Shown: positions 43,391-52,747 of the stretch, piece by piece
Layout: every line of letters begins with the position of its first letter
Numbering within the stretch: position 1 is the first letter of the stretch
Assembly (NCBI RefSeq): GCF_037482405.1
Contig: NZ_JBBHZZ010000001.1
Span: 558,001 to 622,000, forward strand
Source of the DNA: Pseudokineococcus marinus
GTDB taxonomy: Bacteria; Actinomycetota; Actinomycetes; Actinomycetales; Quadrisphaeraceae
Reading direction: 5' to 3'
Length of the DNA: 64,000 bases
Position numbers and translations under genes: made by a program
Notes under the pieces: generated by a model
The model's database searches: none
Told to the model about the DNA's origin: nothing
The model's input: the letters and a program-made list of their open reading frames with translations, nothing else

Positions 43391-44713
43391 ATGCGCAACC
43401 CCCTACGCCCACGCGCCCGCGTCGGCCTCGCCGCCGCCTCGGCCCTCGTGGTCGCCGCCGGCCTCACCGCCTGCGGCGCCGGCTCGCGCACCGGGGCCGA
43501 GACCGCCGCCCAGGTGGACTGCCCGGTCGAGGTCGACTCGCCGACCACCGTCAACGTCCTGGCCTACAACTCCTCGGCCATCGACCCGTACACCAACGCG
43601 ATGGTCCGCAGCTGCACGCAGGGCGACCTCACGGTGGAGCACGAGCCCATCGACTTCGCCGGCCAGACGCAGCGCACCACGGCGACCCTGGCGGGCGAGG
43701 AGGGCACGTACGACGTCCTCGAGACCTACGGCTACATCATCCCGCAGCTCGCCGCGGACGAGTCGCTCGTGCCGCTCGACGACCTCGTCGACACCTACGG
43801 CGAGGAGTACGGGCTCGACAGCCTCAACGAGGGCATGCGCGAGGCGATGAGCTACGACGGCTCGCTGTACGCCATCCCCATGCAGGCGCAGATGTTCCTC
43901 ATGGCCTACCGCCAGGACGTCTTCGACGAGCTCGGGCTCGAGCCGCCGACGACCTTCGAGGAGCTCCGCCAGGTCTCGCAGGCCATCCAGGACGCGGGCG
44001 ACTTCGAGTACCCGCTCGCGCTGCCGTGGCTCGCCAGCGGCGACATCACGACCGCCTACGACGCGGCCCTGGGCTCCCTCGGCGTCGACTACGTCGACCC
44101 GGAGACGATGGAGCCGAACTTCGACACCCCCGAGGCCGCGCAGGCCCTCGAGGAGATGCAGTCGCTGGTCCCCTTCATGGACCCGCAGGTGACGACGTTC
44201 GACCAGCCCGCCGTGCAGCAGCAGATGTACAACGGCGACGCCGCCATCGCCATCATGTTCTCGGGCCGCATGAGCGACCTCGCCAACGAGGAGAACACGC
44301 AGTACGCGGCCGACTTCGGCTTCGCCCCGCCGCCCTCGGTGGAGGCGGACGGCCCGCAGTTCAGCGCGCTGTCGGTCGACGGCTGGTCCATCCCGTCCAA
44401 CTCCGCGGTCGACGACGACGTCCTCTTCCAGGTCATCGCCACGTCGGTGTCCGAGGACGCCTCCGAGGCCTCGCTGCCGGCGGCCTACCCCGCCCGCGAC
44501 GGCGTCGCCGACAGCTCGGACTCGCCGATCATCGAGGCGGCCAGCGAGGCCATCGACAACGCCCCGCCGGCCGAGCCCTTCCCGTGGACCGCGCCCATCT
44601 CCAACGAGACGCGGCCCGTCATCGCCGAGGTCGTCCTCGGGCAGACCTCCGTCGAGGACGCGACGGCGCGCATGCAGCAGATCGCCACGGACGTCCTGGC
44701 GCAGTACTCCTGA
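43391..44713 (+). CDS. Carbohydrate ABC transporter substrate-binding lipoprotein
   Basis: 440 residues. Lipoprotein signal with lipobox LTAC (Cys28). Family-1 solute-binding features: YDVLETYGYIIPQLAADESL, YAIPMQAQMFLMAYRQDVFD, ELGLEPPTTFEEL, AIAIMFSGRMSDLAN and AALGSLGVDYVDPET. It collects a sugar or oligosaccharide outside the membrane and delivers it to the two permeases downstream. AGGAG precedes the ATG. A hairpin separates it from the permeases, which would keep this gene at higher expression. Confidence 0.9.
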   Translation: MRNPLRPRARVGLAAASALVVAAGLTACGAGSRTGAETAAQVDCPVEVDSPTTVNVLAYNSSAIDPYTNAMVRSCTQGDLTVEHEPIDFAGQTQRTTATLAGEEGTYDVLETYGYIIPQLAADESLVPLDDLVDTYGEEYGLDSLNEGMREAMSYDGSLYAIPMQAQMFLMAYRQDVFDELGLEPPTTFEELRQVSQAIQDAGDFEYPLALPWLASGDITTAYDAALGSLGVDYVDPETMEPNFDTPEAAQALEEMQSLVPFMDPQVTTFDQPAVQQQMYNGDAAIAIMFSGRMSDLANEENTQYAADFGFAPPPSVEADGPQFSALSVDGWSIPSNSAVDDDVLFQVIATSVSEDASEASLPAAYPARDGVADSSDSPIIEAASEAIDNAPPAEPFPWTAPISNETRPVIAEVVLGQTSVEDATARMQQIATDVLAQYS

Positions 44714-44718
44714 GCCCA

Positions 44719-44760
44719 CCGCGGGGGCCGGGCCGGCAGCGGCCGGTCCGGCCCCCGCGG
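44719..44760 (+). terminator. Attenuating hairpin between binding protein and permease genes
   Basis: An 18-base stem CCGCGGGGGCCGGGCCGG / CCGGTCCGGCCCCCGCGG (one G-T mismatch) with a 6-base loop, five bases after the binding-protein stop. Such structures often lower permease expression relative to the binding protein. The rest of the 44761-44932 spacer shows nothing else. Confidence 0.7.
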
Positions 44761-44932
44761 CGAGCCCGGAGCCGGTGCCCGCACCGCCTCCTCCCCGCCG
44801 CCCCGCCCGCCGGGGCCGCCCCCTCTCCCGAGCCGCCCGTCTGCGTCCTCCTCGTGGGCTGCTCTCCTCCTGGGCTCCCTCCGGGCCGACCGACGTCGGC
44901 CCCGAGCCCCCTCCGCCGCCCGAGGAGCCGCT

Positions 44933-45805
44933 GTGCGCAGACGTGACTACGCCCTGCTCGTGAGCCCGAGCGTCATCGTGATGTTCGCGCTGCTGGTCGT
45001 CCCGCTCGTCCGGACCGTCCAGTGGAGCTTCCAGCAGGTCCGCTACGGCCAGCCGGGCACCTTCATCGGCCTGGACAACTACCGCGAGGCCTTCTCCGAC
45101 CCGCGGTTCCTCTCCGCCGTGTCCTTCACGGTCGTCATCACGGTGACGACCGTGACGGTGCTCGTGCTCGGCGGCTACGTGCTCGCCGTCCTCGTGAACC
45201 GCCTGGGACGCCGCACCCGCCCCTTCGTCCTGGGCCTGCTGCTCGTGCCCTACGTCGTGCCGGGGCTCGTCGGCGGCACGATGTTCTCCTGGCTGTTCAA
45301 CGACAACTTCGGCGGCGTCGTCAACCAGGTCATCCGCGCGCTGGGCCTCCCGCAGGTGCTGTGGTTCACCGAGACGTGGGCCAACCGCGGGCTCGTCGGC
45401 GCGTCCGTCATCTGGTTCCTGCTGCCCTTCGCCATGCTCGTCATGCTCGCGGGCCTGCAGGGGGTGCCGACGGAGCTGCTCGAGTCGGCGCGCATGGACG
45501 GCGCCGGCACGCTCCGCACCCACTGGAGCGTCATCGCCCCGAGCATCCGCGGGGTCATCGGCTTCGTCGCCCTGATCTGCATCATGGACGTGCTCCGCCT
45601 CTTCGACCAGCTCATCCCGCTGTCGCCGCAGGCCGTGCAGATCGGCAACGAGTCGCTCGTGCTCTACATCTACAACCAGGCCTTCCTCGACGGCGGCCAG
45701 CGCCTCGGGCTCGGCAGCGCGATGAACGTCCTCCTCATCGTCCTCATCGTCATCATGCTGCTGCCCTTCATCCGCGACACCGCACGAGAGGGGCGCAACG
45801 CGTGA
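44933..45805 (+). CDS. Sugar ABC transporter permease 1 (CUT1, MalF-like)
   Basis: 290 residues, six predicted membrane helices. The EAA loop that contacts the ATPase is ELLESARMDGAGTLRTHWSV followed by IAPSIRG. GTG start with GAGGAGC upstream. Stop overlaps permease 2 by four bases. The ATPase is not encoded in the window, so a shared MsiK-type ATPase is expected. Confidence 0.92.
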   Translation: MRRRDYALLVSPSVIVMFALLVVPLVRTVQWSFQQVRYGQPGTFIGLDNYREAFSDPRFLSAVSFTVVITVTTVTVLVLGGYVLAVLVNRLGRRTRPFVLGLLLVPYVVPGLVGGTMFSWLFNDNFGGVVNQVIRALGLPQVLWFTETWANRGLVGASVIWFLLPFAMLVMLAGLQGVPTELLESARMDGAGTLRTHWSVIAPSIRGVIGFVALICIMDVLRLFDQLIPLSPQAVQIGNESLVLYIYNQAFLDGGQRLGLGSAMNVLLIVLIVIMLLPFIRDTAREGRNA

Positions 45806-46728
45806 GCGACCAGAGCACCGTCGACCCGGAGGCCGTCGAGCGGCCCACGACCACCCGCGGCGCGGACGCCGGGCGGGGCGAGATGTACCGCCGGCCCCGC
45901 GGGCCGCGCACCTCGCGCATCGGGGGGCTCGTCGCCGGCGTCGTCCTGGCGGTCGTGTGCGTCGTCATGCTGAGCCCGGTGCTGTGGACGGCCTTCTCGG
46001 TCATCAAGCCGACGAGCGTGGCCTTCCTCAACCCGCCGACGTTCACCTTCACCCCGACGTTCGACGCCTTCGTCAACCTCTGGCAGACGACGAACTTCTA
46101 CCAGTACCTCATCAACACAGCGCTCGTCGCCGTCATCTCGACGGCCATCGCGCTCGTCATCGGGCTCCCGGCGGCCTACGCCCTCTCCCGATCCCCGAGT
46201 TGGGTGTCCGTCGCCCTCCTCGTGGCGGCGCTCGTCTTCCGCGCCCTGCCCCGCACCGCCGTCGTGCTGCCGATGTACGAGATCGCGCGGACGCTCGGCA
46301 TCTACGACACGCGGATCGCCCTGGCGCTGGCGCTCGTCGCCATCAACCAGCCGTTCTCCATCTGGCTGCTGCGCAACTTCTTCGCCGCCATCCCGCGCGA
46401 GATCGACGAGGCGGCCATGATCGACGGCTGCACCCGCCTGTCCCTGCTGCGGCGCGTGATCATCCCGCTCATGGGCCCGGGCATCATCACGGCGGCGCTC
46501 TTCATGTTCCTCTTCGCCTTCCAGGAGTACCTGACGGCGGTCGTGCTGACCGACGTCAACAGCGCCACCGTCCCGGTCTTCATCGCGACCCAGCTCGGCC
46601 AGACCCTCCCGCTGCTCCAGCAGGCCGGGGCGGCGTCGCTGCTGCTGACAGCGCCCGTGTTCGTCTTCGCCTTCATCGCCCAGCGGTACCTCATCGCCGG
46701 GCTGAACGCGGGGTCGGTCAAGGGCTGA
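45802..46728 (+). CDS. Sugar ABC transporter permease 2 (CUT1, MalG-like)
   Basis: 308 residues. A hydrophilic 38-residue N-terminus, then six membrane helices and the EAA loop EIDEAAMIDGCTRLSLLRRV before IIPLMGPGI. Overlaps permease 1 (GTGA at 45802-45805). Completes the membrane part of the transporter. Substrate cannot be fixed; the window's enzymes suggest alpha-glucosides, but linkage is indirect. Confidence 0.92.
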   Translation: MSDQSTVDPEAVERPTTTRGADAGRGEMYRRPRGPRTSRIGGLVAGVVLAVVCVVMLSPVLWTAFSVIKPTSVAFLNPPTFTFTPTFDAFVNLWQTTNFYQYLINTALVAVISTAIALVIGLPAAYALSRSPSWVSVALLVAALVFRALPRTAVVLPMYEIARTLGIYDTRIALALALVAINQPFSIWLLRNFFAAIPREIDEAAMIDGCTRLSLLRRVIIPLMGPGIITAALFMFLFAFQEYLTAVVLTDVNSATVPVFIATQLGQTLPLLQQAGAASLLLTAPVFVFAFIAQRYLIAGLNAGSVKG

Positions 46729-46769
46729 GGCCGGCTCCGCTCGACGTCGGGCACGGCCCGAGGCCGGAC

Positions 46770-46801
46770 GGGTCTGACGTCGGGCGGGTCTGACGTCGGG
46801 C
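46770..46801. repeat. Tandem 16-base repeat GGGTCTGACGTCGGGC, two copies
   Basis: Exact copies at 46770-46785 and 46786-46801, and a partial GACGTCGGGC at about 46743. They lie between the convergent permease and chemoreceptor genes. The GACGTCGG core also occurs in the repeats at 32501-32569. Confidence 0.75.
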
Positions 46802-46811
46802 GGGCCGGGCC

Positions 46812-48173
46812 TCAGGCGAGGCGCGCGACGGCCCCCAGCTGCTCGGCCATGGCGGCCGCCTCGGACGTGGCACCCGCCATGGCCTGCTGCGCCTGGGCGG
46901 TGGCCGCGGACTGCTCGTCGACGGCCGCCGCGATGGTCGCCTGTGCGGCCACGACGCCGCCGACGACGCCCTGGATGCCCTCGAGCGTCCGGGCCGCCGC
47001 GGCGACGTCGCCGCGCACCGTCTCGACGACGGCGCTGATGCTCTCGGTGGCGCGCGAGGTCTCCTGCGCCAGCTCCTTCACCTCGCCGGCGACGACGGCG
47101 AAGCCGCGCCCTGCGGACCCGGCGCGAGCGGCCTCGATGGTCGCGTTGAGGGCCAGCAGGTTCGTCTGGCCGGCGATGGCGCCGATCGCCGTCGCCATCT
47201 GGTCGATCTGTCCGATGGTCGCGGTGAGCCGGGCCACCGCGGCCGCGCTCTCGCGGGCCTCCTCGTCCGCGCGGCGCGCGGTGGTCGTGGCGCTCGACGC
47301 GGCCCGGCCGATCTCGTCGATGGCCTGGTGGAGCCCGCCCATGACGGTCCCGGCGACGGCGACGTCCTGGCTGAGGCGCGAGCTGCCCTCCTGCAGCGCG
47401 ACGAGTCGGCCCCGCAGCGCCTCCGCCCGCTCGTGGCGGGCCCGCAGCGCCCCGGCCTCCTGCTCGGCCGCGCGCAGGCGCTCCTCGCCGAGCTGAGCGT
47501 GGACGGCCGCCTCGGAGCGGTGGCGCTCCGCGGCGCGCTCGGCCTCGGCGCGCCGGGCCGCCTCGGCGGCCTCGGTGTACTTCCACCCGTAGGCGAGGAA
47601 GACGCCCTCGGCGAGGATGAAGACCGCGTGGAGCAGCGCGAAACGCACGGGGTGCTCGAGGGCCGCCGGGGTGGTGAAGACCGCCGCGGGCATCCAGACG
47701 CCCATGACGGCGTGGTGGACGGCGACGAAGACCACGGCCAGCACGAAGGGCACCCACTGCTGGTACAGCGCCACGGCGGCCAGGAGCACGTAGAACCAGA
47801 TGTGGAGGTCGGTGAGGCCGCCGCCCACGTGGACGAGCACGCCGGCGCAGACCATGAGGCCGAGCCCGACGGCGCCGGCGCGGACGGGCTGGCGCCGGTC
47901 GGCCCGCGCCAGGGCGGCGAGCGCGAGGACGGCGACGAGCTGCACGCCGACGACGACCGCGCCCGTGGTGATCCCGGTCGCTCCGCCGTGGTGCCCGGCT
48001 CCCCCGTGCGCCGACCTCAGGTGCCACACCGCCAGGACGGCGAGCACGGGCACGTGCGCGACGAGCAGCCACCACAGCATCGCGTGCCGGGCGGCGAAGG
48101 CGCTGTCGTCGAGGGCGCCCCCGCGGGGGAGGCCCCGCACGCCGGCGCGGCGGTCGGGAGCGGTCTCGGGCAT
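46812..48173 (-). CDS. Membrane methyl-accepting chemotaxis-type protein
   Basis: 453 residues. An N-terminal membrane domain of about six helices (35-200), with little periplasmic loop, is followed by a coiled region and an MCP signalling domain (about 250-445): IAGQTNLLALNATIEAARAG and GFAVVAGEVKELAQETSRAT. The ATG at 48171-48173 is preceded by GGGAGGGC. Probably senses a membrane or cytoplasmic cue. It lies convergent to the sugar transporter. Confidence 0.9.
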   Translation of the reverse strand: MPETAPDRRAGVRGLPRGGALDDSAFAARHAMLWWLLVAHVPVLAVLAVWHLRSAHGGAGHHGGATGITTGAVVVGVQLVAVLALAALARADRRQPVRAGAVGLGLMVCAGVLVHVGGGLTDLHIWFYVLLAAVALYQQWVPFVLAVVFVAVHHAVMGVWMPAAVFTTPAALEHPVRFALLHAVFILAEGVFLAYGWKYTEAAEAARRAEAERAAERHRSEAAVHAQLGEERLRAAEQEAGALRARHERAEALRGRLVALQEGSSRLSQDVAVAGTVMGGLHQAIDEIGRAASSATTTARRADEEARESAAAVARLTATIGQIDQMATAIGAIAGQTNLLALNATIEAARAGSAGRGFAVVAGEVKELAQETSRATESISAVVETVRGDVAAAARTLEGIQGVVGGVVAAQATIAAAVDEQSAATAQAQQAMAGATSEAAAMAEQLGAVARLA

Positions 48174-48333
48174 GCCCTCCCTGTCGGCCGGTACCGGGCG
48201 GGGCCTGAGCCGCCCCGGTGGTCGGGTCGGCACCCGCGCCGGGCGCTCCGGGGCGGCGGGCGCCTCCCGTGCGCAGCAGGGGCGGGGCCGGCGGTCAGCG
48301 CGCGGGCGCCCGCCCCGCGCCGCCGGCGCGACC

Positions 48334-49032
48334 TCAGTCCACCAGCGCCGCGGCGAAGGCCGCGCCCTCGCGGGTCGCCCCGCCGGAGACGTACGACGCG
48401 TGCCCGCCGGGGAGGGCCGGCTCGTAGCGGCCGCAGACGTCGTCGAGCGTCGCGCAGTAGTCGCGGGAGCGGCCCCTCAGCTCCGGCACGAGCTCGTCGA
48501 GCGACAGGCCGAGGCTCCCCAGCGGGTTGCCGAAGACGACCACCGCGGCGACGCGGTCGGCGTCCGCGGCGGGCACGGCCCGGCCGCCCTGGCGGCCGGA
48601 CGCCCGCGCCGCCGCGAGGCTCACGACGGCGGCGCCGAGCGACATGCCGCCGACGACGAGCCGCGTGCCGGGGCACTCGTCGATCCGGCGCTGGACGTGG
48701 GCGGCGAGGTCCGCGGCGCCCTGCTCGACGCTCTCGCGGGTCTGCTCCGCGCTGTAGGCGACGGCGTGGGTCGTCGTCGTGCGGCCGGGCAGGGCGGCCG
48801 CCAGCTCCCGTGCGAAGGAGCGGCCGACGACGCCGAGGCCCGGGGCCTCGCCCGTCCCGCGCGCGACGACGACCTCGACGTCGGCGCAGGCGGACGGGGC
48901 GGCGGCGGCGGGGCGCCCGCCGACGCCTCCGGAGGCGAGCAGGCTCGCGGCCAGGGCGGCGGCCGCCACCAGGGCCGTCCGTCGCGAGCGCGGGACGACG
49001 GTCGGTCGGGAGACGGCAGGAGAGGGGTGCAC
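48334..49032 (-). CDS. Secreted cutinase-family serine esterase
   Basis: 232 residues from GTG 49030-49032. Signal peptide with basic start and hydrophobic core ALVAAAALAASLLASGG, cleavage near AAAAPSA. Catalytic Ser131 in GGMSLGAAV; the Asp region CATLDDVC; His211 in GGHASY. Cys49-Cys120 and Cys193-Cys200 match the cutinase disulfides. Hydrolyses esters outside the cell (cutin, lipids or polyesters). The 526 bases upstream (49033-49558) contain no supported gene. Confidence 0.85.
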   Translation of the reverse strand: MHPSPAVSRPTVVPRSRRTALVAAAALAASLLASGGVGGRPAAAAPSACADVEVVVARGTGEAPGLGVVGRSFARELAAALPGRTTTTHAVAYSAEQTRESVEQGAADLAAHVQRRIDECPGTRLVVGGMSLGAAVVSLAAARASGRQGGRAVPAADADRVAAVVVFGNPLGSLGLSLDELVPELRGRSRDYCATLDDVCGRYEPALPGGHASYVSGGATREGAAFAAALVD

Positions 49033-49558
49033 CAGGACCTCGGGGGGTGTCGACCACGGAGGCACCGGACGGCGCCGATCGGACGATACGGCGCAGACCG
49101 GACGCACGTGTGCCTCTCCTGTGCCGCGGTCCCGACGGCGGCACCGGCACCGCGCACGCGTCATCAGACGGTGTCGGCTCCGCATCCCCCGGATCGACCG
49201 GCGCCGTGCGTGCGCGGCGTCAGGGACGGAGTCGGCGGGTCCGCCTGCCCCCTCGCACGACCACCGGGCTGGCGAGCCAGGCTCCCCACTCCTCGTCGCC
49301 CGCAGGGCAGACGCGCACTGCTCCGCATGACGGGCGTCGGCCAGGACCGTCTCCGGGCGGGTCAGACGGGACGCGGCCTGCCGAGCAGGGCGCCTGCGGC
49401 GGCGTGCCCTGCGTCGTCGCCGGTCGAGGGTCGGCTACTGAGACCGCTGCAGCCGCTCCAAGGCACCGCCACGCATCGGGTGAGCCTCCGCCCGGCCCCA
49501 CCTGTGACAACAGCACCAATTGACTGCGGTGACGGTGCCCGGCGCGGACCATGGACGC

Positions 49559-50011
49559 ATGGACACCCGCGAGGCACCTCCAGCTGGTCCACTCGCCGGC
49601 GCACCCGCGCCGCCAAGCGGCCGGCGGACGCTGCTGGCCGCGACAGTGGTCGTCGTGGCGGCGACCGCAGCCCTGGCGGCGAGCGTTCTCGTCCCGTACT
49701 TCGTCAACGACCTGCACGAGCTGCCGTTGGCCGAGGTCGCCAGCGGAGCGCACGACCCCAAGGACATGTGGCCCCCAGGAGCCGCCGGAGGTCTCCTTCA
49801 GCTCGCCGGCCTCCTCGCTGTCGTGGCGGTCCTGCCCGGGGCGGCCATCGGCGCGGCCCTGTCGGTCGCCGTGGTGCTCACGCACGCGCGCAGAACCCGC
49901 AGCCTTCGAGGCGTCGCCGTAGGTGTGGTGCTTCTCCTGCTCAGCGCCGCGCTGCTCGCCGGCTACGCGTCTCCGTTGGGCGCTGCGCTCGCGACATGGC
50001 GGCTGGACTGA
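49559..50011 (+). CDS. Hypothetical membrane protein
   Basis: 150 residues with three hydrophobic helices (about 24-47, 76-104 and 116-138) and a short acidic loop ELPLAEVASGAHDPKDMWPP between the first two. No family recognised. The ATG at 49559 follows TTGACT at 49520, a possible -35 element, but no good -10. Codon bias is weaker than in neighbouring genes; it starts an island of unrecognised genes up to 52485. Confidence 0.6.
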   Translation: MDTREAPPAGPLAGAPAPPSGRRTLLAATVVVVAATAALAASVLVPYFVNDLHELPLAEVASGAHDPKDMWPPGAAGGLLQLAGLLAVVAVLPGAAIGAALSVAVVLTHARRTRSLRGVAVGVVLLLLSAALLAGYASPLGAALATWRLD

Positions 50012-50084
50012 CCGCATACGGCCGAGACGTCTTTCGGTGAGCCAGGAGCCGACCGACTGCGGAAAGCCGTCGAGGGTCGTGCGT

Positions 50085-50585
50085 CTACCGGAGACGGTGC
50101 ACTGAGCCGACGACGCCCACGTCCTGCTCGTCGAGGTGGATGACGACGACCTCCAGCTTGTCGACGTCCTTCAGCTCCTCAGGGAGGGGCACCGTCGACG
50201 ACGTCGGCGCCAGGTCGGCAGTGCAGGCGCCATCGTTCCCACCGTCGTGCTCGGTCCACACCAGCAGCCGTCGTGGCTCCTCGAGCCGTGAACCCGTGAC
50301 GACCTGCGGGCAGCTGCTGCTGCCCCACAGCTGCACCCGCACCGCGGTCGGCCGCCGTTCGACCGTCGTCTCGGTCGTCAGCACCTCCTGGACGGGGGTC
50401 TGCGTCGGCCCAGGCCGGCCGGTCACGGCTGGCTGCGGCGGTGGCTCGCTACGGGTGGGGACCGAGGCGTCCCACGTCGGTCGGGGAAGGCCCGAGTCCT
50501 GACTCGGGTCCTGGCCGCAGCCCGCGGCCATGAAGGTGAGAACCGCGGTGAGGCCGACCACGGCTGGAAGCGGGCGGCGACGCAC
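50085..50585 (-). CDS. Putative lipoprotein with two-cysteine C-terminal domain
   Basis: 166 residues from GTG 50583-50585: a lipoprotein signal VRRRPLPAVVGLTAVLTFMA followed by AGC, a Pro/Thr-rich linker (about 25-70) and a beta-rich C-terminal domain WGSSSCPQVVTGSRLEEPRR, GACTADLAPTSSTVPLPEEL, KLEVVVIHLDEQDVGVVG. The latter resembles the C-terminal part of 37250-37630. An upstream GTG at 50634-50636 is in frame but would bury the signal peptide. Function unknown. Confidence 0.65.
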   Translation of the reverse strand: MRRRPLPAVVGLTAVLTFMAAGCGQDPSQDSGLPRPTWDASVPTRSEPPPQPAVTGRPGPTQTPVQEVLTTETTVERRPTAVRVQLWGSSSCPQVVTGSRLEEPRRLLVWTEHDGGNDGACTADLAPTSSTVPLPEELKDVDKLEVVVIHLDEQDVGVVGSVHRLR

Positions 50586-50735
50586 GCCTGTACGACGGCG
50601 GCCGGCGTGGTGGAGGTTCCCACCGCTCGGAGGCACCCTGCATCAGAAGCACCCGCGAACACCGGGCGCCGGTCGTCGGTCGCAGCGACCGGCCCGCTGG
50701 CGGGCGGCTCGGCCTCGGGGGCAGCCCTCCCGCGA

Positions 50736-51164
50736 TCACCGCGCGGCGCGGGCGATCCGCGCTCGGACCTCCTGGCTGATGTCCACATCGTGCGACAGGC
50801 TTCGGAGGTCGCCGGCCTCGACGCGCACGCCTCGTTCTCGGGCGTTGGTGGCCATCTGAGCCCAGTAGGAGGCTTCTTCTTCCTCGTAGGACGCGTGGTC
50901 TGGAGGCTCGTCAGGTCCGACCACCGTGCGGGCTGTGTCGGCCAGGTCCTCCAGGGACGTGTACGCCCAGATGTCGCTCGGGCCACTGGAGGACCAGCCC
51001 CGGTCGTCGAGCAGGGTCACCCGTCGTCCGTCTTCGAGCTCGAGCTCGAGCGAGGCGGAGATGGACATCTGGCGGTCAGCGTCGGGTGGAGTGCTCGACG
51101 GCTCGTCGACCTCGATGGACGTCACGAGCCTCTTCGCTGCGTGCATGGGCGCAGCGTCGCGCAT
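50736..51164 (-). CDS. Hypothetical protein (RGWSSS / TVVGPDEPP motif)
   Basis: Up to 142 residues; starts at 51146 or 51068 are also possible because no ribosome site stands out. Core: LELELEDGRRVTLLDDRGWS, YTSLEDLADTARTVVGPDEP, YWAQMATNARERGVRVEAGD. The pattern occurs in short, uncharacterised actinobacterial proteins. Acidic, no membrane helix. Function unknown. Confidence 0.6.
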   Translation of the reverse strand: MRDAAPMHAAKRLVTSIEVDEPSSTPPDADRQMSISASLELELEDGRRVTLLDDRGWSSSGPSDIWAYTSLEDLADTARTVVGPDEPPDHASYEEEEASYWAQMATNARERGVRVEAGDLRSLSHDVDISQEVRARIARAAR

Positions 51165-51412
51165 CTCGCCGCTTCACGTGTGCCCGCACGCGTCGGCCAT
51201 CACCGGTAGGACATCGCTGGCCGGACGACGTCCTGCTGTCGATCCTCTGCGGGATCCAGCCGAGCCCGTCGCAGGGACTCATCCGCGGCGGCCAGCGCGT
51301 GCGGCGTCCCGGTCGACGTCGACGTGCCCTGGAACGTCTTCGTGCGCACGTCCCTCGCGCCCTCGGTGGGTGAGGATGTCGTGATGCTGGCACCGACCTT
51401 GGACTCGCCGAC

Positions 51413-51997
51413 GTGACGTCGGCTCGTGTGCGGCGGCGCGGGTACGGGCCCGCCGTCGGGGAGCCTCCGCCGCTGGTCGACCCACGCCGCTGGGGCAGCC
51501 TCATCGGCCTGGCGGGCGGCATGGTCTTCGTCGCGAGCTACTCGCCGGCGCTCGGGACCGGGGTCACGATCCTCGCCTGTGCAGCCGGCGCCATCGGCGT
51601 TCTCGTGGCCCTGCTCGCCCACTACGTCCGCCCGTCGGCGCTGGGGCCGCTGTCCCGGCCGCGTCCGGTCGCGCTGGTCGTCTACGGCGCCTGCGTCGTC
51701 GGCGAGCTGGCCCTCATCGCCGTCGGCTCCAGGGCCCTGGACGCCGTGGGGCAGGGCGACCTGCGGCCGTCCTTGATCGCTGCCGTGGTCGGGGCCCACT
51801 TCCTGCCCTTCGCGTGGGCCTTCGGCGAGGCGATGTTCTTCACCCTCGGCGGTGTGGTCGCCGGTCTGGGCGTGGTCGGGCTCGTGCTGGGCGCGCTAGG
51901 TCTCCCTGCCGCCGCTGAGGCCTTCGCCGTGCTGGCTGGCCTCGCGATGATCGTCGTCATCGTCCGGTACGCGCTCGGGAGGCGGCGTCGTCCCTGA
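51413..51997 (+). CDS. Hypothetical polytopic membrane protein
   Basis: 194 residues with about six hydrophobic helices: GSLIGLAGGMVFVASYSPAL, TILACAAGAIGVLVALLAHY, PVALVVYGACVVGELALIAV, IAAVVGAHFLPFAWAFGEAM, GLGVVGLVLGALGLP and AFAVLAGLAMIVVIVRYALG. The GAHFLPFA motif recalls a family of small uncharacterised membrane proteins. GTG start, no ribosome site visible. Function unknown. Confidence 0.6.
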   Translation: MTSARVRRRGYGPAVGEPPPLVDPRRWGSLIGLAGGMVFVASYSPALGTGVTILACAAGAIGVLVALLAHYVRPSALGPLSRPRPVALVVYGACVVGELALIAVGSRALDAVGQGDLRPSLIAAVVGAHFLPFAWAFGEAMFFTLGGVVAGLGVVGLVLGALGLPAAAEAFAVLAGLAMIVVIVRYALGRRRRP

Positions 51998-52116
51998 TAC
52001 GGGAACCGCGGTGCGACCGCGGACGCTCTGCCCGGGCCCCTGGGCGTCCCGGTCGACGAAGGTCAGCCGGCCCGAGCGTGGAGCTGGGATGGCGACGGCC
52101 CAGCCAGCGGCTGCGA

Positions 52117-52485
52117 CTACCCGTCCTCGTCGCCGCGCCTCCTCATCGCTCGGGACTCGGCCTCTCGAGGGGGCACGGACCCATCGCTGGACCAGGTGTC
52201 GGTCCGCACGACCGCGACGTCACGAAGCTCGGCAGCGAGGTGACGGGCGAGCCGGTCGAGCTCGGACTGCCGCCCCGGGGCGTTGGTCATGCTCCGGTAA
52301 CGCTCAGGCCTGCCCCGCTCCCCCTCCCACTGCTCCTGCCAGTCATGCAGAGCGGCCACCAGACCGGGGCTCAGACCCGGCAGCGAGTCAGGGTCGATCA
52401 GGCCGGACGGCCCCCACACCGGCCATGTGGCGCCGTAGTCGGGGAAGACGTCGATGACCACCCGCTCAGGACCTGCGTCGTGCAT
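52117..52485 (-). CDS. Hypothetical soluble protein
   Basis: 122 residues, Trp-rich N-terminal half: VVIDVFPDYGATWPVWGPSG, LIDPDSLPGLSPGLVAALHD, WQEQWEGERG. The C-terminal half is Arg/Glu-rich and probably helical. No family recognised. The ATG is at 52483-52485. The region beyond it to 52925 contains only a poly-G run and a gap. Confidence 0.55.
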   Translation of the reverse strand: MHDAGPERVVIDVFPDYGATWPVWGPSGLIDPDSLPGLSPGLVAALHDWQEQWEGERGRPERYRSMTNAPGRQSELDRLARHLAAELRDVAVVRTDTWSSDGSVPPREAESRAMRRRGDEDG

Positions 52486-52747
52486 GCGCTCATCGTGGGC
52501 GCCACCGTCACCGCCGAGCGGCCGAGGGGCGCCGCCAGCAGCCGATCGGGTGAGCGCACAGCAGGAGGTCTTCCGGCGAGCTCACCGATGCCGTCTGATC
52601 GACGGCGGGCCGTCCGGTACGACGGTCGCGCAGGGACGACGAGGCCCTCACCTCTCCGCGTCATGGTCGGCCGGCTCCGCGGTGGCGCACGCCGGTGGTG
52701 GTCCGACCGCCACGCTCCAGTCGACGACCGGCTGCCGGGACGTCGAC

